Shown here piece after piece: positions 1-10,340 of a stretch of 64,000 bases of DNA; the stretch's first letter is position 1, and every line of letters starts with the position of its first letter. Position numbers and translations under genes: made by a program. Source of the DNA: Deinandra increscens subsp. villosa (Eukaryota > Streptophyta > Magnoliopsida > Asterales > Asteraceae); assembly GCA_039602395.1 (NCBI GenBank), contig JBCNJP010000017.1, positions 87,185,160 to 87,249,159 on the forward strand. Reading direction: 5' to 3'. The notes under the pieces are model-generated. The model searched no databases and was not told where the DNA came from. It was given only the letters and a program-made list of their open reading frames with translations.

Positions 1-98
1 CAATAAAGTTAAAAAAACTTAAATTATGTTGACATACACGTACAATTGTTTTTTACACATATTATAAACATGTTACTTGTATTAAAACACTATATGCT

Positions 99-878
99 AT
101 GCAGATAAAAATACCAAAGAAATGTAAAAAAGCAAAAAGTAGGATGGGAGGACGAAAAGGCGGTGCTAAAGGAAAAAATGGGAAGGAGACTGAAGTAAAA
201 AATGATGATGGATGGTTTTCATTAAGAACTAGGTCAGCACCACACCAATTGTTCAAAGCAGTCGCTAAGTTGAAAGAAAACCAGAGGGCAGCGGTGAGAC
301 AAATGGGAATGGGGCATATCCTAAAATTAAGGGTGGACGCGATACCCGGAAAATTAGGGCATTTTGTGGTGGATAAGTTCAATCTAGAAACTTTGGAAAT
401 TGACCTCGGAACAGAAAAGATCAAGGTCGACCATGAAAGGATCTCACAGTTATTTGGGCTGCAAAATCAAGGATTTGACCTATAACCAACAATGAAGAAA
501 AAGCTCCACCCAATTGGTAAAGAATGTAAAGCACGGTACCCGAATGCTTACATCACAAGGGTTCAAGCTGTAGAGAAGATAGATAGCATCGAAGAGGCTG
601 GGATGATGTTCAAACTAGATTTCATATCGGTGTTTATAAGTGTGATGGCAGAAGCAGGTACCAGTGAGTATATGAAGCTCGATTACTTGCCAAATATAAA
701 AAATGACACAAATTTGGATAGTATAAACTGGAACAACTATATCATTGGAGCATTAAAAAGATGCAAAGAAAACTGGGTAAGGTTTGTGCCTAATATAAGA
801 TTCACGGGTCCGTTGCTGGTACTTACAGTACGTGTTTTAAACGCTATTACTAGAATATTAATACTTTACTATAAATAA
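99..878 (+). pseudogene. N-terminal exon of Ulp1-like copy A
   Basis: Two open segments in one frame (99-485 and 492-878) separated by a TAA at 483-485. The first has a Lys-rich start (KKCKKAKS), then a domain ending ISQLFGLQNQGFDL. The second carries NWNNYIIGALKRCKENW and FTGPLLVLTV, the block that precedes the protease domain in plant Ulp1-transposon proteins. A plausible donor, GTACGT, begins at 828, so the coding part of the exon probably ends at 827. The same stop is present in the inverted copy (11872-12258), so it predates that duplication or is read around by an intron I did not detect. Confidence 0.65.
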
Positions 879-2828
879 TATAATAATAATAATCTGACAT
901 GTCAGATCTTGTAATAACGTGTAGCTCGCATATGTGAACAGCATGACATGTGAGGGAATAAATGTGTAACGTAACATGAGCCCATTAAAGTTTTGGACTG
1001 GAGACATGTTGAAGATCAGGGAGAAATATGAGATAGCTAATGGGGGGTTCGGGCAAGGAACAGAAAGGTGTACGTATGTTGATAACGAAGGGGACAACAG
1101 TGATGTGAATAGCGGTGAAGATGGAAAAACAAAAAAGGAAAAAAAGGACAAAGGGAAGAAAGCTCAAACATAAAATATGAGTCTGCAGGTATATTTATAT
1201 TATTATACACTTAAACATGATTACTGCACGTGTGTAATAAAAAAATAGCACCATATGTAATATTTGCGGCACTGTTAAGGTTGTCGCACATGTGCATATG
1301 TATGTAAATATAATTAATGCACATGTGTAGTACAGAAGTTAACATTAATGCACATGTGCAATAATGATAGAAATTGCCAAAATACTAACATTTAATGTTT
1401 GTAAAACAGGAAACATACAGAACAGCTGGCCTTATTTTTCACCACAGTTGAGCAACAAAAGAAAGAAATCGAGAAGGCATTATCAAAAGCATGGGCAAAG
1501 TTTCACGGAAACAAGGAGGTGAAGGCTTACATAGAACAATACAGGTCGCATTATAAGGAAGTTGTGGACATCGAAAATCAAGAAGCCAATCAAGACATAA
1601 ATAATGAACAGAAAGAAAAAAATCACGGAGAAGATGATAGAGAAGAAGTCACGGGAGATGGACAAAATACCACAGAACATGCAGAAAAGAACACAGAAGG
1701 GGTAGAAAGTGGAAAGAATGAAAAACAGAATGAACGTGCGATACAAACAAAGGTTTTCAAGAAGGGTCCCAAACAAGACAAAAAAAGATGGAAAATAAAA
1801 CGGAGAAGAAGGTAAAGGGGCATGGAGATATTCAAAGGAAACCAATATAGTTGGAAACTAACCCAAAAAAGGTGCCGCAGGAAGAACTTGTAGAAAAGGA
1901 TCCAAAAGAAGGAGAAAAGGAGCTAGATGACCTAATAAACAAAATAGCGTGAGACAAGAAGAAGTTGAAAGGGTGGTAGACAAGACGTTACCAACATTTG
2001 ATTTCGGACCACCATTTAATTTTGGCTTGCCAAGTTCACAAAGCTCACAAGAGTCGAACATAGAGGGGAAGGTAAGATCAATGAATATCAAAGAGAAGAT
2101 AACCGCGCTGTACAAACAGAGTGTGGGTAACACAATTCAAGAAGAGCATAAAAATGCAACTGAGGCCGATAAAGATGGTGTTGGTAAGGAAATTACAGAG
2201 ATAGGGGAGTCTGACAAAAAGACATAAAAGTTTAAATCGGATGCGGGAAAAGGAGTTGCAAAAGGTGAGTTGGGAGTTGACAGGTCAGAATGGAAGCCAG
2301 TAGACATGAACAGAGCAATGGGACAGCAGGAACGGGTGGCATGGCAGTATTTGATGTCCTTCACAGAGACTCAGAAAAAATTAACTGAAAGTAATGAAAA
2401 AAAATAGCAAGGGCGAAACTGATTCTAAAAAATCAGAAATGGATGAGGATGAGTTAGAGAAAAAAAGAATGATAGAAGAAGAAAAGGCTGAAGTTGAGGC
2501 ATCATTCGCGTAAGTATCATGATACATATTAATATTTTAATATTATCATCCTATTGTAGAAAAAAGTGCAACTGATAATATAAGTACACATGTGCAATAA
2601 TATTAAATTACAAAAAATAGAGTTGTATAATATAGATGCACATGTGCAGCAATCTTAAAATTTGATTAAAAATACACACTGATTCAAAAAATGGAAATTT
2701 TAAAAATTATTGCACATGTGCAATAATATTGAACTGTCACAAAATCTATAATACACATGTATTTTACACTAGTTAGTTCTTGATGTGTTACACAAATAAT
2801 GGTTATTTGTATAATGTATTATAAGCAG

Positions 2829-3021
2829 AAAGGATGTATTCGTAATTAAAGTAGGAGCTGCAACATTGGTGGAAACTAAAGCATTTCTGTTGGCAAGCTT
2901 AAGGCCTAAGAAAGATATTTTTGCGAACGTAGTTAACTGTTGGGCAGCGGTACTGAATTTCGAGGAGAGGACATCAACAGATAACAAGCCTAAACGGTTG
3001 TTTTGCTACGCAACCACAATA
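2829..3021 (+). pseudogene. Ulp1-like copy A, internal exon
   Basis: Open throughout, bounded by TAAGCAG on the left and GTAAGC on the right. It encodes RKDVFVIKVGAATLVE through VVNCWAAVLNFEERTS to KRLFCYATTIV. This segment lies just before the catalytic His-containing exon in the plant Ulp1-like transposon family. It does not start with Met, so it is only visible as an exon. A MITE follows it within the next intron. Confidence 0.65.
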
Positions 3022-3081
3022 GTAAGCTAAAAAATAAATAAAAAAGTACACAGACATGAACGTAGGAAGTGTTTTAAATAA

Positions 3082-3234
3082 GGGAAAATTGCATATATCC
3101 CCCTAATTTGGAAAAAAATTTGCATATTTCCCCAAAATACAAGTTTTCAATGCATAATGTACAATGGTCTTTAAGCATGATTTGGGTATATATGCAATTT
3201 CAAAAGTTTAGAGGGGGATATATGCAAATGACCC
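3082..3234. mobile_element. 153-bp MITE with 9-bp target duplication (Mutator-type)
   Basis: The element starts GGGAAAATTGCATATATCC and ends as the near reverse complement (GGATATATGCAAATGACCC), giving terminal inverted repeats of about 25 bp around ATTTGCATATATCCCCCT. It is flanked by a perfect 9-bp direct repeat TTTAAATAA at 3073-3081 and 3235-3243. A 9-bp duplication is typical of Mutator-like elements. It sits in an intron of the Ulp1-like pseudogene. Confidence 0.85.
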
Positions 3235-3307
3235 TTTAAATAATTATTACACATGTGTATCAGTATTAAATAACATAATATTTATTTACAATGCACATGT
3301 TGAATGG

Positions 3308-3577
3308 ATGTTCAACACAAATACAACAACCGAATCAAGGCTGCAAGCATTCAGAAAAAACCTCTTGCTGGTGTTAGAAAAAAAAACGGATCTGATGGAC
3401 CTTAGATCGTTTGACACGGTTGTTGTTCCGATGTTGGAGAGCAGTCACTTCTACCTCATGTGTTTTGATATGGACGTCCCCGCGATAACATTGATAGACA
3501 ACATGGACATCAAATAATCACCGATTAGAATGGTTGATACAAAGAGGTTTGCAACAAAAGGAACTCCATACAAAGTG
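3308..3577 (+). pseudogene. Ulp1-like copy A, catalytic exon with His and Asp, prematurely stopped
   Basis: Encodes SFDTVVVPMLESSHFYLM, where the His is the expected catalytic His, and then ITLIDNMD with the expected Asp. A TAA at 3515-3517 ends the frame, but the same frame continues as SPIRMVDTKRFATKGTPYKV up to a GTAAGTG donor at 3578. The stop therefore looks like a point nonsense change rather than a real C terminus. Without read-through, the Cys exon at 3896-4438 would not be translated. Confidence 0.65.
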
Positions 3578-3895
3578 GTAAGTGATTTACATTAAAATGT
3601 GATTAAAACTTCAGTACTGACACAAAAAGTGGAACTGATCATATTACTGCACATGTGCAATAATATTAAGTTACAGAAAACAGTTGGTTGTCAATATAGT
3701 TGCACATGTGTAGTAATATCAAAGTGTGTATAAAACTGCAGTACTGACACAAATATTGTAACTATAATGATAATTGCACATGTGCAATAATTTTCGATTG
3801 TGGAAAAATATACAATACACACATGCATTTTATCACAGCTGATACAATTGATGGTTTATGAATAATGAATACTAAAATTTGTTGTATTATTACAG

Positions 3896-4438
3896 AGAGA
3901 AATATTTGCAAGTTACCTAAAAAGTGTAAATCACCCAAGGGCATCTATCATGAAAACTGCAAAACCAAGACGGATGCTACTGAAATGGGCAACAAAAAAG
4001 AACTATACAGACTGTGGTGTGTTTGCAATGCGGCATATTGTGATGTATAGGGGACGAACGAAAGACTTTGAATGTGGCTTCATTGAAGACAACACAAAGC
4101 AAAACGCACAGATAAAGAACCTGAGGATGAAGTACGCCACAAAAATCATGTTATCAAAAGCGAATGTTTATTTGCAAGACGTGTTAAAGGATATGGAAGC
4201 AAAGAACAAGGAGATAAAGCAAGCATTTGGGAGGAATAATAAAGATGTGTTGAGAGATATTGAATTTATTAAGAGGTTGGACAAGGGGTATTTCAGCTTG
4301 GTGAAAGAGTTGGAGGCGATAATAAACACCATGGAATCTAAAGATAATGAAGCAGCAGGTGGGACGAAGGCAGCAGCAGAAAAGGAGGACAAAGGTAAAC
4401 ATGTCAGTTTTGCTGACAAAGTGAAAGATGACAAGTAG
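3896..4438 (+). pseudogene. Ulp1-like copy A, last exon with catalytic Cys
   Basis: Follows an acceptor (TTATTACAG) and starts REIFASYLKSVNHPRAS. The motif NYTDCGVFAMRHIVMYRG holds the Cys of the C48 family and the adjacent oxyanion-side residues. After the protease core come about 100 residues rich in Lys, Glu and Asp (LQDVLKDMEAKNKEIKQ, then VSFADKVKDDK), probably helical. TAG at 4436-4438 is the natural end. This exon is itself undamaged. Confidence 0.7.
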
Positions 4439-4577
4439 GTGGGTGGCAGATAAGGCAGGATGATGTTTGTTTGATGTATTTTCTTTTGTTTTTTTTTTTG
4501 TTGCTTTAAGAATGCGTATGGTACGAATGGAAGAAAGTCTAAAAACAAACTTGGTATCGATGCATGTAAACAGATGG

Positions 4578-4622
<45 letters not shown>
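4439..4622. repeat. Downstream flank of Ulp1 copy A ending in a (TA)n microsatellite
   Basis: The first 140 bases after the Ulp1 stop hold no gene; they include a T11 run at about 4488. From about 4578 to 4622 the sequence is an uninterrupted TA dinucleotide repeat of roughly 22 units, which ends where the next element begins. Confidence 0.8.
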
Positions 4623-4624
<2 letters not shown>

Positions 4625-5164
4625 AAGGTTGTAGAAATCGCTCAGCGGTTGCTTGACGGTCGACTGGTGTTAAGCGATTAATCGGATTAATCGGGGATTA
4701 ATCGGCGATTAATCGAAGACCCTAGATTATTATTAAAAAAATAAATATACACATATATATTTCCAATATGGCAATATCTTAGCATAATTAACAAGTAAAT
4801 AAGTAGAAACCTTAAAAAAAATTATAATCTAGTACTTAAATAAATGTTTAAGTAAAAAACTATAATAGTAAAGACTAATACGTCTAATAATCTCAAAAAC
4901 AAATACATTTTCATATTTAAATCTTCATATTTCTTTAACAATCTTTCAAAATACGCCTACGGCTTTATTTTTGATGCTTTTTAATTTTTTTTAATAGAAA
5001 ATTAAATTTTTAAGCTGACCGTCAAGGGCCGCCAAGACCGCCAAGGACCGATGTTGACCATCGTTGACCAACTGACCGTCAACCCCTTGATCTTAGACGG
5101 TTGAGGGGTGCCAAGCGATTAATCGCTGACTAATCGATGATTAATCACGATTTCTGCAACACTG
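4623..5164. mobile_element. 540-bp MITE-like element with imperfect inverted termini
   Basis: Left end CAAGGTTGTAGAAATCG and right end (reverse complement) CAGTGTTGCAGAAATCG match at 13 of 17 positions. Both subterminal zones repeat GATTAATCG and share GTTGACGGTC-like blocks in opposite orientation. CAGTG ends suggest a hAT-type MITE, but the expected 8-bp target duplication is not evident (left flank is the TA repeat). No coding capacity. Confidence 0.5.
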
Positions 5165-5165
5165 A

Positions 5166-5211
5166 TGTCACACCCCCAAGTAACCACTAACGGAGTTTAT
5201 ACCGTTAAGAG
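5166..5211 (-). mobile_element. Possible edge of an LTR (TGTCACACCCCC...) cut by gap 1
   Basis: The 46 bases begin TGTCACACCCCCAAG, the same kind of terminus as the gypsy LTRs at 30663 and 36193 when these are read on the plus strand. If real, this is a third gypsy element in minus orientation, but only its first bases precede the gap, so the call is weak. Confidence 0.3.
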
Positions 5212-5711
5212 NNNNNNNNNNNNNNNNNNNNNNNNNNNNNNNNNNNNNNNNNNNNNNNNNNNNNNNNNNNNNNNNNNNNNNNNNNNNNNNNNNNNNNNNN
5301 NNNNNNNNNNNNNNNNNNNNNNNNNNNNNNNNNNNNNNNNNNNNNNNNNNNNNNNNNNNNNNNNNNNNNNNNNNNNNNNNNNNNNNNNNNNNNNNNNNNN
5401 NNNNNNNNNNNNNNNNNNNNNNNNNNNNNNNNNNNNNNNNNNNNNNNNNNNNNNNNNNNNNNNNNNNNNNNNNNNNNNNNNNNNNNNNNNNNNNNNNNNN
5501 NNNNNNNNNNNNNNNNNNNNNNNNNNNNNNNNNNNNNNNNNNNNNNNNNNNNNNNNNNNNNNNNNNNNNNNNNNNNNNNNNNNNNNNNNNNNNNNNNNNN
5601 NNNNNNNNNNNNNNNNNNNNNNNNNNNNNNNNNNNNNNNNNNNNNNNNNNNNNNNNNNNNNNNNNNNNNNNNNNNNNNNNNNNNNNNNNNNNNNNNNNNN
5701 NNNNNNNNNNN
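5212..5711. other. Assembly gap 1 (500 N)
   Basis: Exactly 500 N, a conventional placeholder of unknown true length. It hides the left target site of the CACTA element and whatever remains of the 3' half of the inverted Ulp1 copy. Confidence 0.99.
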
Positions 5712-5712
5712 G

Positions 5713-6010
5713 CACTACTACAAAAACTGGCTTTCTTGACGTGCATTGCGCGTCAAGAAAGGGCCTTCTTGACACGCAAATGCGCGTCAAGGATGCGGGG
5801 GTCAAGAAGCTTCTTGACGCGCAAAATGCGTGCCAAGAAGCTCTTGACGCGCGAACGATGACGCGCTATCCATGACACTCCATTCTTGACACCCATTTTG
5901 CGCGTCAAGAAAGGGTGTCGTCTGTGTTTAAGAATTTTTAATTAATTATATATTTTTAGTGTCGTCTGTTTATGACACGCAAAATTGCGTGTCATGCATT
6001 TTATGACAAA
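5713..6010. repeat. Left subterminal repeat zone of the CACTA element
   Basis: Short, divergent copies of CTTGACGCGCA and its complement TGCGCGTCAAG occur about ten times, several as facing pairs able to form hairpins. Matching copies lie at 10680-10870 at the other end. In En/Spm elements such repeats are the transposase-accessory binding sites; that function is inferred here. Confidence 0.75.
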
Positions 6011-6189
6011 ATTAAAAAAAAAATATTTTTGTGGATTTACTAATTTCTACAAATAATGATAATTAATCTGATATTACAAAATAAAAATACATTTAACAAC
6101 AATACAAAGTAATCATGAGTTTACAAATAGATTTAACAATAAATCTATAATAATAAATCTAGCCAACACAATATCATTTACAAGGAAAC

Positions 6190-6590
6190 GGTTTTTCTCC
6201 TATCTTTCTCATACGGACTCCAATTGAGGTGATTCAAAAGGCCCCAGACTCGTCTCCATGTCCTTTACCATATCATCCAGCTAAATTGGTCAAAATCAGC
6301 TGCTACAATTGCCATAAATCACAGCTGTAACCTGATGGGTGCGTTTTGACCCGTTAAGCTTGTTTCTGTCATATCTTGGTCATACGAACTCGGATTGGAA
6401 TGATTCAAAAGGCCACGAACTCGTCTCTATGTCCTTTACAATATAATCTAGGTAAATAAGTCAAAAAAAAGCTGCTAAAGTTGCCAGAAATAGCAGCTGT
6501 AACCTGACAGGTGCGTTTTGACCCGTTAAGCTTGTTTTTGTCATATCTTAGTCACACGAACTCGGATTGGGGTGATTCAAAATCCCACAA
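6190..6590. repeat. 172-bp tandem repeat, about 2.4 copies
   Basis: Blocks such as GCGTTTTGACCCGTTAAGCT recur exactly 172 bp apart (6341 and 6513), within longer units that also share TCATATCTTRGTCAYACGAAC and the AGCTGTAACCTGA segment. Copies are about 85-90% alike by eye. It lies inside the CACTA element, with no coding sense apparent. Confidence 0.8.
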
Positions 6591-6756
6591 AGCCCTACCC
6601 TATGAGTTTCGAAAGTTATTTACCTGGACAACTTAATAGGAGCACACGTCTTCTGTTAAACCCACTATTCCAGCCCCTGTTTGAGCATCTAAAGCCTCTG
6701 TTCAAAGATAGAGCATGTTATTCCAAAAGAAACAAAACAAATAAAACATAAACGGG

Positions 6757-6889
6757 CTAGCAGGTATAGAAATAGTAAGGCCCACCCTTCTCATCTTTTA
6801 GCTTGTAGCAATCAGTCCACCACCCATCCTTTAGATTGTTTTCCGGCTGAACCGAGATGTGATGGAACATTCTTTTGATCTTCTCATTC
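6757..6889 (-). pseudogene. Captured terminal exon of an unrecognised gene
   Basis: Reads from a strong acceptor (TTATGTTCCCAG) on the minus strand: NEKIKRMFHHISVQPENN, then KDGWWTDCYKLKDEKGGPYY and a TAG stop. The phase fits the exon at 7303-7434, whose GAC-AT end plus the first G here makes Met and keeps the frame open. I do not recognise the protein. Good splice signals and an amino-acid composition like a real protein support a genuine captured exon pair. Confidence 0.5.
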
Positions 6890-7302
6890 CTGGGAACATA
6901 AGGAGAAAATAATATGCCCAACCCGACCCAAATAAAATCCCAAGCCTCACTCAAAATACCCGCTCATTAGCAACACACATTTTAACGAATTCGAATGCTT
7001 AATTTTCCAAGTCAAACTAAAACACACCCATTTAGGCTTCTTGTGGTATGGTATTAGCATAAGTTGTATTACAAAGTCATACACTTTATAAACCTACTCC
7101 AAAATCTACACCGATGACCACTATGAGACTTAAATCATCAAGCACTTGGAAAGGAACACCTTTAATACATAGCATAATAATACACATGAATATGTACATT
7201 TCCTAAAATATTAAACTGTTGTAAGTGAGAACAAGTTCAGAAGCTTGTAACAAGTAAAAAATAAACTTGTGTTTGTTGCTATTGTTGTAAATCAATACTT
7301 AC

Positions 7303-7434
7303 ATGTCTTGTGGAAATGTTGAATCATCAGCATTTGGGTACAGAAACAATGATCTTCCACTATCAATGCTAAGAAACTTCGAGATGCCAAATCTGTGTAC
7401 TCGTTCGTAACAGCAGATATATCTATACAAACAC
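7303..7434 (-). pseudogene. Captured exon of the same unrecognised gene
   Basis: 132 bp between an acceptor (TTCAAGCAG) and a donor (GTAAGT), open in one phase: CLYRYICCYERVHRFGISKF, then LSIDSGRSLFLYPNADDSTF and PQDM. Splicing to 6757-6889 is frame-consistent. Family unknown. In the other phases stop codons appear at once, so the reading given here is the only usable one. Confidence 0.45.
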
Positions 7435-7674
7435 CTGCTTGAACAACATATCTAGAGATTTATAATTGATTAAATTAGCTTATAACTGTAATACAGATCA
7501 AAAAGCATGTTAAGAATAGTCAAGTTTTAATTTAAACCTTCTAGGATTTTTATTAACCACATAGAACTATATTACATGGAGATTTATAACAGGTACCATG
7601 AAGAAGAACAAACTGAGTTTTGTAGGTGGGTTTTTACTTTGCATGATTGAATCCTTGAACTTGTTCAAACTTAC

Positions 7675-7764
7675 CAAAGAATGTACTGTGCCCTTAAAAC
7701 AGGTTACACGCTGACATAGGTGCAAAACAGATTTTGTGATAACTTCGGGGCCAAAAAACTTTAT
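7675..7764 (-). pseudogene. Possible captured 30-codon exon, unrecognised
   Basis: Exactly 90 bp, open, between acceptor TTCCTGTAG and donor GTAAGT on the minus strand: IKFFGPEVITKSVLHLCQRV then TCFKGTVHSL. Begins and ends in phase 0, which also matches the phase-0 end of the GH9 fragment just upstream, so a spliced fusion would be open across that join. It is not the next GH9 exon. The family is not recognised. Confidence 0.35.
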
Positions 7765-7893
7765 CTACAGGAACAGGAAAAGGATTCATTATCATTCACC
7801 TCACACATAATCTAAATTAAAATCAGATAATCAACATTAAGTTCATAAACCAGCATCTAAAATGCATACCAACTGTTATTGATATACACCTAC

Positions 7894-7988
7894 CTGTCCC
7901 CAAAGAACATTGGGCTGTGGATGGGCTTTGATGAAGTAATCAGTGCCCCATTTGATAACATTCAAAACATGACCCATTTGGTTAAGAC
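7894..7988 (-). pseudogene. Captured exon of a GH9 endoglucanase (cellulase)
   Basis: 95 bp between AG and GTAGGTG on the minus strand, encoding LNQMGHVLNVIKWGTDYFIK followed by AHPQPNVLWGQ. The IKWGTDYFIKAH..PNVLW signature is that of plant glycoside hydrolase family 9 endo-1,4-beta-glucanases (class C looks closest from memory). The expected following block, VGDGDTDH-like, would begin exactly at this donor in a normal gene but is absent here. Only one exon is retained, so no enzyme can be made. Confidence 0.7.
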
Positions 7989-7999
7989 CTATTCAAAGC

Positions 8000-10110
8000 A
8001 TTAACAGGCCCAAAGAACCTAGAATTTGAGACTGCTAAAACCAGAATCTTAGTCTGTTGTAGTTACAGACATAACCTTTGTTGTATATGTGCATAAGATC
8101 CAGAAAAGACGGGCATTGTAGCCATAAAAAGTAAAACATGAGGTATATAATGAGGAAACAAAAATCTAACAAGTTGAAGTTGTTATAAACATGATTGATT
8201 ACACACCTTACAAATAGTGTTGGTCAATGTGAAGGAGAGCTGCAAATCAGGAGGATCCACTGGTTGAAGTTGAACCGACAAGATTAAGTTATGTTCCCCA
8301 TTAAGCCAATTATATTATGCAATACAGGTCTGCAGAGGTTTTGCTGCTTTCTCCCTAGCACTTTTAGATTCCACATGTTCCTCATTCCTCGAGTATGAAG
8401 ATACGGGCGAGATTATGCTTTGACAATTGCTGAAAAAATTCACAGCAGAATTAGCAAGTAATGTGACAAGCAGATATGTTGCAGTTTCTAAAGACACAAG
8501 TCATCACCTAACAGCATTTTGGCACAATTCTTATTATATAGCACGATGAAGATAATAGAAATTATGTTTGCTATGAGAATCTTTTTACTAAATTTCATAA
8601 GCCCTGACATAGGTTTCTATCAACGAGATTAACTTCAGTTCCTATTCAAGGCTTCAAGCCAATCACCATTCTTAAAGGTGAACTGTCTTTGAGCAAATCT
8701 GTCTTTGATAGGTCACGAGTGTCAAACATTTAATTAGCACACAAAATAATGATTGAAACCAACAATATAGCAAAAGCACAGAGAACATACCACACAAAAT
8801 AATAATGATTGAAACCAGCTGAAGCTACAGGACCCGAAACTTGAATGGTCCTGCAAAATAACCCAAAAGATTTTATAGCCATGTGAAATGCAACACCAGC
8901 AGGTGTATATTGAATTTAGTTTCATGCTAGTAAACTGAATATAAGATTGGATTACTACTGAAGACTGTTAAATCAAGGAGATCAGAACCACCTCCCAATT
9001 GATTATAAGTTGCTGAACATAATCACAAGATAATGTTAACTTAACCTCCCTCCCAATTGCAACTTGTTTTTTTCTTTCTAAAAAGCTCCAAATAATACAA
9101 GAGATTGCAATAAGGAAAAATAAACTTGAGAGCATCAAAAAAGGATTGTGTAATGCCAACAAAAATGGGTCCAGTCATCACTGTGACCCCTACCTGTTTG
9201 GGTCTAGTCCTCCCATGCTCCAATAGTTTCCTTCCACCTAAATGTGTTTCTTAGATACTCGGTTACAAAGAAGATTTTTCATGCAAGAATGTAAATTAAA
9301 TATTAAATCTAATAGCATGCATACCAGCTCAACAAATTTCTTGAAGGCCCCAAAATCTGCAGTCAATTTGTCCTTACTGTTTGGTTCTTGTTTTTATGAA
9401 ATAAAGTGTTTCAAAATGCCATTACTGTTTGGTTCTTGTTTTTATGAAATGAAATTATGTACTAAACGGTAGACTTGTATGATTCATTAACCTTATTAAT
9501 GACTTTAAGCTTAGATGAAGGTAGCAGGTGATAATAATATAAATGTCGATAGTAGGGTGGAGTGTGTTGTCATTCAACAAACAACAAAATGCGGGAAACA
9601 GAAAGCATTATGAATTATTTCCATTCTTCCTCCCTAGAAATGATCCATAGTATCATTTAGAAAAGAGGTGGTGTCGGGGTGTTTATAATTCTGTGTGTCT
9701 TCTATTCACCTTAATATAATCAAATATGAAGGTTTTATAAATTAAGTATATGAAAGTTGAACACAAATCAAGTAATCTGGCTTTAAGTCATGTATCCTAG
9801 TGAAGCAATTTCAAAGAGGGCCATTGTGTGCAACATGCAGCCTCTTTAACACACAAGAAATGTATTCTTCCATTCTCCCATGTCAAGAATCTAGAAGATA
9901 ATTTCACTTATAAACATATAATTCCTTGTAAATTAGCATGTTTAAAGAATGTAACTAACTGTAAATCCATTCTCTGTAATCCTATTGAACTCGCAACACC
10001 TTCAGAATTTATTTAGCTCAATCACGCAAGAAATTAACAACGAGAAAAACAGGATTTACATACAAATAATTCATGAATACATATAGCAGACAGATATAAT
10101 CATATAAGGA
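8000..10110. other. CACTA interior without recognised genes
   Basis: Mostly noncoding, likely intron and intergenic sequence carried with the captured exons. A 29-bp direct repeat (TTACTGTTTGGTTCTTG...) occurs at about 9374 and 9420. Short minus-strand open stretches exist near 8315-8490 and 8970-9220, but none has a recognisable motif or convincing splice pair. Confidence 0.6.
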
Positions 10111-10133
10111 GATTAAGAGAGAGGAATTGGTAC

Positions 10134-10340
10134 CCGGTCTTCGGGGTGAAAACAGGGGTGAATAATTCCGTTCATATCGAGATAGAGATTGTCATACTCA
10201 ATTCGATTAGGGTTAGGTTTAGTTGTGTCAACAGGGATTTGAATGCCGTCGATTTCCATCGGCTCTTCCTCGATAACATCTACAATGACCATAGGGTATT
10301 TCTCCGCCAGCCATCGGTAAATAGCCCATCCCCAACCCAT
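10134..10340 (-). pseudogene. Captured first exon of XRN-type 5'-3' exoribonuclease
   Basis: Minus-strand ATG at 10338-10340 opens a 69-codon exon ending at a GT donor after HPEDR. It reads YRWLAEKYPMVIVDVIEEEP, then IDGIQIPVDTTKPNPNRIEY and DNLYLDMNGIIHPCFHPEDR. This is the N terminus of plant XRN2/XRN3/XRN4 nucleases, which degrade uncapped RNA; LDMNGIIH contains an active-site acidic residue. The highly conserved family start MGVP..FYRW is altered to MGWGWAIYRW, one residue longer. Only exon 1 is present and the rest of the roughly 900-residue enzyme is missing. Upstream sequence to about 10680 may include the captured promoter or 5' UTR. Confidence 0.85.

Larger units (their letters stand above)
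1..4438 (+). pseudogene. Ulp1-like (C48 family) cysteine protease pseudogene, copy A
   Basis: Multi-exon gene that enters the window already in progress. Recognisable exons: about 99-827, about 960-1172, a charged segment about 1411-2227, 2829-3021 (AG before, GTAAGC after), about 3308-3577 (GTAAGT after) and 3896-4438. The last three encode the conserved NCWAAVLN...RLFCYAT block and a Ulp1-type catalytic domain: His in SSHFYLMCF, Asp in LIDN, Cys in NYTDCGVFAMRH. Such proteins remove SUMO-like modifiers, and in plants many copies travel with Mutator-like elements; that association is family knowledge. Lesions: TAA at 483-485 after GFDL, frame breaks at 1173-1950, and TAA at 3515-3517 between the catalytic Asp and Cys. 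Introns are AT-rich and dotted with CACATGTG palindromes. A partial inverted copy lies at 10887-14018. No transposase or terminal repeats are visible, so the mobile unit is not delimited. Confidence 0.75.

Noticed and set aside
5165..5875. Long open frames crossing the N runs (also at 27928-28493 and 46046-46639)
   Set aside because: They are open only because N codons are not read as stops; no real protein is visible on either side.
8315..9223. Several 60-codon minus-strand ORFs in the CACTA body
   Set aside because: No motif, no convincing splice pair and lengths expected by chance in AT-rich DNA.
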